DNA of 64,000 nucleotides from an uncultured Lachnospiraceae bacterium (GTDB lineage: Bacteria > Bacillota > Clostridia > Lachnospirales > Lachnospiraceae). Under the pieces are notes generated by a model. It saw only the letters and a program-made list of their open reading frames with translations, did not search any database and was not told the DNA's origin. The stretch lies in the NCBI GenBank assembly GCA_947367855.1, contig CANBFE010000001.1:62001-126000 (forward strand), in the 5' to 3' direction. Position numbers and translations under genes: made by a program. This document shows positions 25,566 to 33,700 of the stretch, one piece after another; positions within the stretch are counted from its first letter, which is position 1, and each line of letters opens with the position of its first letter.

Positions 25566-25595
25566 AAAAGCCGCAAACCATGGTTTGCGGCTTTT
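25566..25595. terminator. Bidirectional terminator
   Basis: A 14-bp stem AAAAGCCGCAAACC/GGTTTGCGGCTTTT around CATG-like loop TA with T-runs on both strands. It serves the membrane protein gene (+) and tRNA-Val (-). Confidence 0.9.
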
Positions 25596-25610
25596 GATAT
25601 AAATATAAAA

Positions 25611-25684
25611 TGGAAGCAAGGGGGCTCGAACCCCTGGCCTTTCGCGTGTGAGGCGAACGCTCATCCCGGCTGAGCTATGCTTCC
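25611..25684 (-). tRNA. tRNA-Val(CAC)
   Basis: On the minus strand acceptor GGAAGCA pairs with TGCTTCC. The anticodon stem TTCGC/GCGAA encloses CTCACAC, giving CAC. Confidence 0.93.
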
Positions 25685-25693
25685 ATATACTCT

Positions 25694-25721
25694 ATTGTAA
25701 CACGGTCAGCGAAAATTGCAA
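25694..25721 (-). promoter_or_regulatory. Promoter of tRNA-Val
   Basis: Minus strand: TTGCAA (25721-25716), 16 bases, TACAAT (25699-25694). Confidence 0.75.
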
Positions 25722-25742
25722 GAGGAAAATGAAAAAATTTGC

Positions 25743-25785
25743 AAAAAAAGGTCCGGGATGCATTTTCGGGAGGCAAATTACGGAC
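25743..25785 (-). terminator. Leftward terminator outside the left inverted repeat
   Basis: On the minus strand GTCCG (25785-25781) pairs with CGGAC (25755-25751) and a run of seven T follows (25749-25743). It would stop leftward transcripts leaving the recombinase segment before tRNA-Val. The stem is short, so strength is uncertain. Confidence 0.5.
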
Positions 25786-25804
25786 TTTTGAACACAAAAA
25801 GCGA

Positions 25805-25826
25805 CGCAAAGGAACATACTTTGCGT
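25805..25826. repeat. Left inverted repeat (recombination site)
   Basis: Core GCAAAG-GAACATA-CTTTGC: two 6-bp arms around a 7-bp centre, the architecture of a tyrosine-recombinase crossover site. It matches 27204-27225 in inverse orientation at 21 of 22 bases. Confidence 0.8.
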
Positions 25827-25911
25827 TATTTATCCGGGACCGCCTGCAGAGGGAATTACGGTTATTCCTACTGCTGCCTGACTGCTAGAATGACTTTCCT
25901 GCCGGCCTATA

Positions 25912-27027
25912 TCAGAGACAGATCACCGATTTCAGTCTGCTCATATTTTCCCGTTTCAGATTAAGATTGGGATGCACATATTTGTTCAGCGTAATAATGG
26001 TACTGGAATGTCCCAGAATTTCGCTGAGTGTTTTTATATCAAATCCAACCTCCACGCATCGTGTGGCAAAGGTGTGGCGCAGGGTGTGAAAATGGACTTC
26101 TGAGATGCCGCATTCTTTTAAGTACCCCTGCAGGCGGCGCTGCAGTTTTCTGGGGTCCATACACTGTTCCGTGCCCGTAAGGATAAAGGACTCCGGAAGT
26201 ACAGGAGCAAAATGTACGCAGAGAGCTTCTATATCCGGCATCAGTGGAATCGTCCGGCAGGAGCTGTCGCTTTTTGGTGTTCCCATCACAAGCTTAGTTC
26301 TGGCATCTATACCGGAATCAATACATTTAATCCGCTGTACCGTATGGCAGACGGAAATGGTGGAGGCCTGGAGGGAAATATCACACCATCGCAGGGCACA
26401 GACTTCTCCGATGCGCATTCCGGTCCGCAGGGCAATATAGACTCCGAATTTGCATAAATCCATTTCATGGGCCAGACAGGCAAGCAGAGCGGACTCTTCC
26501 TCCGTATCCAGTATACGCACAGCCTTTCGGCGTTCCTTTGGATAGGTAAACTCAGGCGTGCGCAGCTTCTCACCCGTTCTCCTCTCTATATACAGAAAAA
26601 CCGAGTGGAACAGTGTCAGCAGATCCCTTACCGTTTTTGGTGAAAAAGCCCTGTCATACAGAAGTGTCCGTATAAATTCCTCCACATGCTCCGGCGTAAT
26701 CTCCCGCGGGAGCTTTGCGCCGAAACAGGGTTTCAGGTGGTTGTGCATATCTGCCCGGTACTTTGCATAACTGGACATCTTCAGACAGGAGCGGTTTGCG
26801 GCCAACCAGTTGTCGCAGTAGTAACCGAAGGATGCAGTGCGCCCATAGTCCTGTTTTTCGGCCTCTGCCAGATTCCTTTTGGCATTGTCTGCCTTTTCCT
26901 TTGCCTCCTCATACGTTCCCGCATAGCAGAATCCGTAAATGATTTTTCCCTGGGCATCTCTTCCCTTGGCATAACGGGCCTCATAGCGGCCGTCTTTCCT
27001 CAAGTGAACATTGTCTCTTCCTGCCAT
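25912..27027 (-). CDS. Tyrosine recombinase inside the invertible segment
   Basis: 371 aa. An N-terminal AP2-like arm-binding region (DGRYEARYAKGRDAQGKIIY), a core-binding domain (about 65-150) and the catalytic domain are present. Catalytic residues seen are Arg in ALRTGMRIGEVC, a beta-hairpin Lys in GTPKSDSSCR, His-x-x-Arg in HFHTLRHTFATR, His in LGHSSTI and Tyr in NKYVHP. GAGGAGG precedes the ATG. It is phage-integrase-like rather than Xer-like. As the only gene between the inverted repeats, it is the likely invertase. Confidence 0.95.
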   Translation of the reverse strand: MAGRDNVHLRKDGRYEARYAKGRDAQGKIIYGFCYAGTYEEAKEKADNAKRNLAEAEKQDYGRTASFGYYCDNWLAANRSCLKMSSYAKYRADMHNHLKPCFGAKLPREITPEHVEEFIRTLLYDRAFSPKTVRDLLTLFHSVFLYIERRTGEKLRTPEFTYPKERRKAVRILDTEEESALLACLAHEMDLCKFGVYIALRTGMRIGEVCALRWCDISLQASTISVCHTVQRIKCIDSGIDARTKLVMGTPKSDSSCRTIPLMPDIEALCVHFAPVLPESFILTGTEQCMDPRKLQRRLQGYLKECGISEVHFHTLRHTFATRCVEVGFDIKTLSEILGHSSTIITLNKYVHPNLNLKRENMSRLKSVICL

Positions 27028-27142
27028 AATTATGGCACCTCCTCTTTTGGTATAACATTAAGTTTACAAAATAAGAGGCTGTTTTCACCAGTAAAAAATG
27101 TTTTCCTGAGATCTTTTTACGCTGCCCCGCTCCCATTTTGTG

Positions 27143-27171
27143 TTGCAAAGCAGACGAAAATCGAGTATAAT
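27143..27171 (+). promoter_or_regulatory. Outward promoter next to the right inverted repeat
   Basis: TTGCAA (27143-27148), exactly 17 bases, TATAAT (27166-27171). It points across the right repeat (27204) toward the gene at 27265. It is the only near-consensus plus-strand promoter I see between the recombinase gene and the surface operon, and no terminator separates them. Confidence 0.8.
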
Positions 27172-27203
27172 GTACAAAAAGAATGATTCGGCCAAAAGAA
27201 ATG

Positions 27204-27225
27204 ACGTAAAGTATGTTCCTTTGCG
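27204..27225. repeat. Right inverted repeat (recombination site)
   Basis: Core GTAAAG-TATGTTC-CTTTGC, the reverse complement of the left site except for one base. It lies about 33 bases downstream of the outward -10 box and 40 bases upstream of the first operon gene, so it is in the 5' leader. Confidence 0.8.
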
Positions 27226-27264
27226 ACATTTATCCGGTTTTTTGATGTCCGGCGGAGGGAAGGC

Positions 27265-27750
27265 ATGGAAAATGGAACATTTCGGATTTATCAGAGCCCA
27301 AACGTGGTAAATCTGTGTATAGACACCTATGACGGGGAGAGGCAGGGCGGGCGGCTCTGGAACCAGTACATGACAGAGCCGTTCTGTTTTTCCACATTGA
27401 TTGAGGCCCTGGAGAGGATGGAGGCTCTGTATGACAGACTTTGCTATCCCTATGCATCCACGGAGACACGCAGTTTTCTGGAAGAAGGCTGCAGGGAGAT
27501 GGGAGAGGAGGGCATTCTGGACATAAGAGGCCGGGAACACAGGGTGGTGGAGCCATTCCACAGGCTGATAAGCCACCGTGGGCGGGATGCCACCTTTATC
27601 ATCCGTGTGCAGTACAGGCAGCATTCCAGCTGGCAGGGGGAGATCGTGTGGGTGGACGGCGGCAGGCGAAGGTATTTCAGGAGCGTTTTGGAGTTGCTGA
27701 AACTGATAGACAGCGCCATGGAGAAGGATACGGTTCATGCCGGTAAATGA
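27265..27750 (+). CDS. Unknown protein of the fibre locus (WQG family A)
   Basis: 161 aa, soluble. The C-terminal third (FIIRVQYRQHSSWQGEIVWV... FRSVLELLKLIDSAM) matches the protein at 29094 position by position, including Trp-Gln-Gly, a second Trp and the closing helix. No catalytic motif is evident. GGCGGAGGG precedes the ATG. It is the first gene behind the invertible promoter. Two copies bracket the BTAD regulator, so a regulatory or signal-relay role is plausible; this is inference. Confidence 0.8.
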   Translation: MENGTFRIYQSPNVVNLCIDTYDGERQGGRLWNQYMTEPFCFSTLIEALERMEALYDRLCYPYASTETRSFLEEGCREMGEEGILDIRGREHRVVEPFHRLISHRGRDATFIIRVQYRQHSSWQGEIVWVDGGRRRYFRSVLELLKLIDSAMEKDTVHAGK

Positions 27751-27803
27751 GAGGAGAAAGTAAGGGGGATGCCGCAGCCGTTTTCGGCGGCAGTACATAA
27801 AAT

Positions 27804-29003
27804 ATGGAAGAAACAAAGACCATACATTTTGAATTACTGGGCTCCTTTTCCTGCAGAGAGGCCCGGGGAGGAGAGAGGAAAAACGGGACAGGAAGGAAAG
27901 CGCTTTCTTTTCTTCAATATATAATCGTAAACCATACAAGAAATATTTCATCGGAGGAGCTGATCAGACAGTTTTGGGCGGAACAGAGCAATGACCCGGC
28001 CAATGCCCTGAAGAATATGGTCTTTAAGGTCAGGAACCTGCTGAAGGACATGTTTCCGGACCAGGAGAACCTTCTTATCACCCTGCCGGGTTGTTATGCT
28101 TGGAATCCGGAAATCCGTCTGGAACTGGATTCGGAGCAGTTTGAACAGGCCTGTCTGGAACTCAGAAAGCATTCGGGGAAAGTATATCTGGAAAAGCTTC
28201 TGGCAGCGATTACCTTTTATAAAGGGGACTTCCTCTCGGGAAACGACAGTGACTGGGCGGTATCCCTGAGACGGTATTACCAGACGCTGTATCTGGATTT
28301 ATGTAAAATGACGCTGCCTCTTCTTCAGGAGCAGGAGAGATGGACAGAGGTGATCAGCATCTGCGAGCAGGCAGGAACGGTGGATCTTAGTTCGGATACT
28401 TTTATTGTATATCAGATGCAGGCGTTGATTTCCATGGGACATCCGGAGCGTGCGGTCCAGGTGTACCAGTCATTTCGGGAACTGCTCTGGCAGGAATTTG
28501 AAATCGAACCCACGGAACAGGTGGAGCAGATTCATATTCTGGCCGAGAGCATGCGCAAGAACAATGTAAACGACCAGGATATCTTAAAACTGGTTGCGGA
28601 AAGGGAACTGGACGGCAGGGCCTTTTTCTGCACCTTCAGTGTATTTCAGAGCATCGTAGCCCTGGAAAAGAGGCATCTGTCCCGTTCGGGAGAGAAATCG
28701 GCCCTGGCCATTGTCAGTCTTGGCAATAAAGTAACACCCACAACGGACGCAAGAAGACTGGAACGGGTCCTGTTGGAAGGTCTGAGGACAGGAGATCCTG
28801 TGGCCAGACTGGACGCAGGTTCCTATATTCTGATGCTTACCGGAGCCACGGTGGAAAATGCCTGGATGGTGATGGACCGTCTGGACCGTACCTTCCACAA
28901 AATATATTCCCATTCCAAAGCCTGTATCTCCTTCCGGGTGTCGCCTTTGGAGGCAGGCACGGCAGGACAGGAGGGAAAACAGGGTCTCAATGTTGATTCC
29001 TAA
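27804..29003 (+). CDS. BTAD/SARP-type transcriptional regulator
   Basis: 399 aa. Residues about 8-105 form an OmpR-like winged helix (HFELLGSFSCREAR, ALSFLQYIIVNHTRNISSEE, NALKNMVFKVRNLLKD). Residues about 108-245 are the BTAD domain, with EQFEQACLELRKH, GDFLSG, Trp-rich helices and VYQSFRELLWQEFEIEP. The last 130 residues (AFFCTFSVFQSIVALEKRHL...) resemble a degenerate nucleotidyl-cyclase/GGDEF-like fold lacking a catalytic signature. SARP proteins activate nearby operons, so it probably controls the fibre genes. It sits between the two paralogous unknown genes. Confidence 0.88.
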   Translation: MEETKTIHFELLGSFSCREARGGERKNGTGRKALSFLQYIIVNHTRNISSEELIRQFWAEQSNDPANALKNMVFKVRNLLKDMFPDQENLLITLPGCYAWNPEIRLELDSEQFEQACLELRKHSGKVYLEKLLAAITFYKGDFLSGNDSDWAVSLRRYYQTLYLDLCKMTLPLLQEQERWTEVISICEQAGTVDLSSDTFIVYQMQALISMGHPERAVQVYQSFRELLWQEFEIEPTEQVEQIHILAESMRKNNVNDQDILKLVAERELDGRAFFCTFSVFQSIVALEKRHLSRSGEKSALAIVSLGNKVTPTTDARRLERVLLEGLRTGDPVARLDAGSYILMLTGATVENAWMVMDRLDRTFHKIYSHSKACISFRVSPLEAGTAGQEGKQGLNVDS

Positions 29004-29093
29004 ATCAGCTGTCAATTATTTTCGGAAAATAACCGGATGATGACCTCCGACTGCTATAGTAAGACCATAGAGTAAGGGAAGAGGTGACGAGAC

Positions 29094-29468
29094 ATGGTGC
29101 TGCGGGAAAGAATGTTTCCCTGTCAGAGCCGGGAAGCAGTGGTTACGGTACAGACATATCATAATGGCATTATGGATGGTTACCTGCAGCATCCCAGACT
29201 GGCGGGCAGAGAGAAAATACAGAGCCTGTCCCAGATGATACTGCTTCTGAACAGTCTCATTGACCTGGAGGACTGTCCGAATCCTTCCCTTCCCCTGGTG
29301 TCTTCTGATTATGGGGAGAATGGGGCGGCTGTCTTTCGAATACAGATTCTCTTTCGGGAACATTACACATGGCAGGGCAGGCTGATCTGGCCGGCAGAGA
29401 ATCTGGAATTTGTCTTCCACAGCGCCATCGAACTGATACAGCTGTTTGACGAGATGCTGGGGGAATAG
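29094..29468 (+). CDS. Unknown protein of the fibre locus (WQG family B)
   Basis: 124 aa. Its C-terminal half (FRIQILFREHYTWQGRLIWP... FHSAIELIQLFDEML) parallels the 27265 protein: Phe/Ile-Arg-Ile/Val, a His, Trp-Gln-Gly, Trp, then Ser-x-x-Glu-Leu helix. The N-terminal half is shorter than in the paralogue. AGAGGTGACG precedes the ATG. Function unknown. Confidence 0.78.
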   Translation: MVLRERMFPCQSREAVVTVQTYHNGIMDGYLQHPRLAGREKIQSLSQMILLLNSLIDLEDCPNPSLPLVSSDYGENGAAVFRIQILFREHYTWQGRLIWPAENLEFVFHSAIELIQLFDEMLGE

Positions 29469-29522
29469 AAGGCGGACAGGAATGAAAATTAAGAGGAAAG
29501 TATTTCGGAAACGGAGCCTGGA

Positions 29523-30086
29523 ATGACAGATAAGGAATTACGCAAACTGAACAGACATGACCTGTTGGAACTTCTGGTGGAGCAGAGCCGGGAGGCATCC
29601 AGGCTGAACGCGGCGCTGCAGGAAAGGGAAGAGGAGCTGAGAGAGGCCCTGGAGGGCAGCGGACGTCTGAAGGATAAACTGGACGGGAAGGATGAACTTA
29701 TAGAAAAACTGAAAGCCCGCCTGGATGAAAAGGACACAGAGATGGCAGGGGAAGCCGCCGCTAACGGGGAACAGTTGGAGCGTCTGAAGGAAAAGCTGAA
29801 TGAGAAGGATGCTCTGGTTGAGAAGCTGAAGCAGCGTCTGGATGACAAGGATGCACAGATGGCGGAGGAGAAAGCGGCCGGGGAGGAATGTCTGGAGCGC
29901 CTGAAAGGGAGACTGGACGAGAAAGATGCCCTGATAGGAAAACTGCGGGAGCAGGCGGACCGGAAGGATGAAAGGATCGGAAAGCTTGAGGCAGAAGTGG
30001 AAAGGCTGCAGGCCGGCAGGTGGAAGGAGATGAGGGAGGGAGGATTCCCACCGGAGCTTCTGGAGGGGCTGAAGGCATTATTATAA
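29523..30086 (+). CDS. Coiled-coil protein of the fibre locus
   Basis: 187 aa. The first 28 residues carry KLNRHDLLELLVEQSREASR; nearly all the rest is a predicted coiled coil with a recurrent about 35-residue motif (LDEKDALIEKLK-like) seen four times. No membrane segment or signal is present. It would be a cytoplasmic rod, possibly a scaffold near the secretion site. The stop lies about 55 bases before the signal peptidase gene. Confidence 0.8.
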   Translation: MTDKELRKLNRHDLLELLVEQSREASRLNAALQEREEELREALEGSGRLKDKLDGKDELIEKLKARLDEKDTEMAGEAAANGEQLERLKEKLNEKDALVEKLKQRLDDKDAQMAEEKAAGEECLERLKGRLDEKDALIGKLREQADRKDERIGKLEAEVERLQAGRWKEMREGGFPPELLEGLKALL

Positions 30087-30143
30087 GGGAGCCTGGGAAT
30101 CATAGATCCCCAGGCGGAGACCGGATGGTACAGAGGGTTGCAC

Positions 30144-30728
30144 ATGAGTGAGGAAAAAAAGAGAGAGCTGCCGGGTCTGGAGGCGTTGGAGGCAGAGCTG
30201 GAAAGGACGCGTTACAGAAAGCGTTACGGAAGCGTTCTGAGGAGCACGGCTTTCTCCCTGGTGGTGGTTGCAGCGGTTGCTGTGTTGGTGGCAGTGCTGC
30301 TGCTCCCGGTTCTGCAGATCAGCGGAACCTCCATGACGGATTCCCTGCAGGACGGGGACATCGTGGTGGCGCTGAACAGCCGGGGATATGAGACAGGAGA
30401 TATTATAGCTTTTTATTTTAACAACAACATCCTGGTGAAGCGTGTAATCGCAGCAGCCGGGGACTGGGTTGATATAGACGGAGAGGGAAATGTCTATGTG
30501 AACGAGGAGCTGTTGGAGGAGCCCTATGTGACAGACAAAGCCCTGGGGGACTGCAACATCACGCTGCCCTACCAGGTGCCGGAAGGAAGATGTTTTGTGA
30601 TGGGTGACCACAGGGCCACAAGCATAGACAGCCGCAACACTGCGGTGGGATGCGTCAGCAATGATATGGTAATCGGGAAAATACTGGTCCGGGTCTGGCC
30701 GTTTGCAGGATTCGGAACCGTGAAGTGA
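30144..30728 (+). CDS. lepB: Signal peptidase I (Ser/Lys type)
   Basis: 194 aa from MSEEKKREL. One N-terminal membrane helix (about 36-55). The catalytic Ser is in ISGTSMTDSL (about S63) and the general-base Lys in LVKRVIA (about K99). GDHRATSIDSRNTAVGCV is the conserved box E. It cleaves Sec signal peptides outside the membrane; its place before the giant LPETG protein suggests it is dedicated to the fibre subunits. An ATG six bases upstream is also possible. Confidence 0.93.
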   Translation: MSEEKKRELPGLEALEAELERTRYRKRYGSVLRSTAFSLVVVAAVAVLVAVLLLPVLQISGTSMTDSLQDGDIVVALNSRGYETGDIIAFYFNNNILVKRVIAAAGDWVDIDGEGNVYVNEELLEEPYVTDKALGDCNITLPYQVPEGRCFVMGDHRATSIDSRNTAVGCVSNDMVIGKILVRVWPFAGFGTVK

Positions 30729-30760
30729 TAGAAGACCGGTAGAAGGAAGGAGACGGCATT

Positions 30761-33700
30761 ATGAGAGTTGATTTTTTAGCACAGGCGGGAAAACTCCTGA
30801 AGGAACAGAAGCAGTACAGACGCCGGGCAGTGGTGTTCCTGTGCCTTGCAGTGGTGGTTATGTTTGGGACTGTGACTGCGCTGAAACTGTATGGCCAGGC
30901 CATGACTCACAAGGTTGAAGTGCTTGACTGCTGTTTCGAAGTGCATAAGCATACGGACGACTGCTATGAAAGGGATGCAGAAGGCAACCCGGGAACGGAG
31001 CCTGTCTGCGGTTATGCCGACTATGTGGTTCATGTGCACAATGACAGGTGCTATGACGGGGAGGGAAACCTGACCTGCGGCCTGGAGGAACAGGAAGCGC
31101 ATCAGCATACGGAAGAATGTTATGCGACGGAGAAGCTTCTGGTATGCGGTATGGAAACGGAAAATACAGATCAGACGGCAGACGGCGGGGATGAGACGGG
31201 CGGAACAGACGCCGCAGGAAACCCTGAAGATACTGCCGGAGAGGGAGCTGCGGACAGTGTGCAGAATCCGGAGGGAGCGACAGGGGATGTGGCATCCGGG
31301 GAGGAAGCGGGCGGCGTGGACCAGACAGCGGAACCTGCATGCGGAGTGGAAGCTCATATACACACGGAAGAATGCTATGAGAATGCAGTAGTCTGTGGTT
31401 TTGAGGAAGAGCATATCCATGACGGAACCTGCGCCGGACAGGAACTTGCCTGCGAACTGGGAGAACATACACATGCGGAAGGATGCTATGACGCGGAAGG
31501 AAACGTGGTCTGCGGAACGGAGGAGCACATGCACCTGACCGGATGCTATGACGGCGAAGGCAGTCTGACCTGCAGTGCGGAACCCCATACTCATGACGGG
31601 AACTGCCAGGATGCGGAAGGGAATATTGTCTGCGGACTGGGAGAGCATATTCATATCATTGGATGCTTCAGGGAAGTTTACACCTGCGGAAAAGAAGCTC
31701 ATACCCATGAAGAAGTCTGCCATACTTCCAACCTGGTCTGTGGAAAGGAAGAGCATGAACACAGTGAAATATGTTATGCGCAGGCAGGAGAAGAAGCTGC
31801 GGAAAATACGGCAGCAGATACGGAGGGAACTGCCGTACCGCCTGCAGAAGCCGGGGACAGCGTTTCCACTGAGAACACAGACCCCGCGGTAGGAAGCTCT
31901 GAAGCGGAAGGAACAACGGAATCCGGTTCCGACGGGAACAGCGCACCTGGGGAAAACGGTACACAGGGGCATGTTCATACGGAGGACTGCTATGAGGAAG
32001 TGACCACGCTGCTCTGCGGGAAACTTGAGCTTCATACCCATGACGACAGCTGTTATGCGGCGGACTGCTTTGACGGGGAAGGAAATCTGCTTGAGGGAAG
32101 CGTAGAGTCCTGCGGACTGCCTCAGTTGGAAGAGCATGTCCATGGCGAGGACTGCTTTAAGACCGTGGAACTGACTCCTGAGGAAGTGGCAGCGCTGAAC
32201 AATGGCGCAAAGCTTCATATTCATGAGGACAGCTGCTACGATGAGGAAGGATCCCTGATCTGCGGGCATGAGGCAACCCATATTCATGTACTGGAGTGTT
32301 ATGATGAGGCTGGACAGCTGATTTGCGGTTATGGAACGGCAGCCCATGTCCATGAGGATAAATGTTATGACGCGGCGGGCGGTCTGATCTGCGGTTATGA
32401 GACGGCAACCCATGTCCACGAGGACAGCTGTTATGATACAGAGGGAAATCTGCACTGCGGTTATGAGACAGCATCCCACGGCCATGAGACAGGATGCTAT
32501 GATGCAGAGGGGAACCTGGTCTGCGGCTATGAGACTGCAAGCCATCCTCATGACGAGAGCTGCTATGACACAGAGGGAAATCTGGTCTGCGGCTACGGGA
32601 CGGCAAATCACGTCCACCAGGAGAACTGCCATGATGCAGAGGGAAATCTGGTCTGCGGTTACGAGACTGCAAGTCATCCTCATGACGAGAACTGTTATGA
32701 CACAGAGGGGAACCTGGTCTGCGGCTATGAGACTGCAAAGCACATGCATGAAGAGGGCTGCTATGGCACGGAGGGAAATCTGGTCTGTGGCTATGAGACT
32801 GCAAAGCACATGCATGAAGAGGGCTGCTATGACACGGAGGGAAATCTGGTCTGTGGCTATGAGGACGAGAGAGAGCATGAGCATGACAGCAATTGCTATG
32901 ATGAGGAAGGAACCCTGGTCTGCGGAAATGAGGACGCAAGGGATCATGAACATACTGCAGGCTGCTATGACGGGGAAGGCAGTTTAAGCTGCGGTTATGA
33001 GGGGGTCAGGGACCACGAACATGATGCAAAATGTAAGGACGAAGAAGGCAGTTTCATCTGTGGTTATGAAGGTGCGGGAGAACATGAGCATGATGCAAAA
33101 TGCAGGGACGGAGAGGGAAGCCTGATCTGCGGCTATGAGGAGTGCAGAACCCATGAACATGATGCAGAATGCTACGATATCTATGATGAACTGGTCTGTG
33201 GCTACGAAGGCGCGGAAAATCATGTGCATGGAGAGGGATGCTACGACGAGGACGGAAATCTGGCCTGTGGCTATGAGCTTCTGGAGGAATATGCCATCAG
33301 CAGGATGTTCAGGGGTGAGGGCTATACCGTAGTTGCAAAATACAATGAGGATGCCATGCTGCCTGAGGAAGCCAGACTGATAGTGGAAGAGATCACGGCG
33401 GACAGCGACAAGGAGCATTACGAGCGCAGGGAGACAGAATACCGTGAAATGATGGACGACGAAGCGGCTTCCATGAGAGCCCTTCTCAAGATCGGCTTCT
33501 ATGTGGAAAGTGAAGAGGGACTGACGGAAGTGGAGCCGGAAACTCCGGTGATGGTATCAGTACAGTTTCTGGATGAAGACGGTCTGCCGGATGGAAGTCC
33601 GGTGACGGTGATTCACTTTGCGGAAGACGGCACGGAGATGCTTGACGGCGGCAGCGCAGTGGACAACAGCACTACGTTCAAGATGGGAAGTTTCTCCGAG

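Larger units (their letters stand above)
25805..27225. mobile_element. Candidate invertible segment encoding its own recombinase
   Basis: A 1.42-kb segment is bounded by 22-bp inverted repeats that differ at one base (25805-25826 and 27204-27225). It holds one tyrosine recombinase gene (minus strand) and, at its right edge, a strong promoter facing out toward the surface-fibre operon. Inversion would turn that promoter away from the operon. Excision between the same sites is unlikely, because the 7-bp centre is in opposite orientation at the two ends. Confidence 0.65.

Noticed and set aside
25803..27237. Excision of the recombinase gene between 35-bp direct repeats
   Set aside because: Flanks align as direct repeats exactly 1400 bp apart, but the 7-bp centres are reverse complements, so strand exchange in the direct orientation would be mismatched; inversion fits better.
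30776..32953. A 725-codon minus-strand frame opposite the giant surface protein
   Set aside because: It is the mirror of the repeat composition of the plus-strand gene, which has a signal peptide, sorting signal and operon context.
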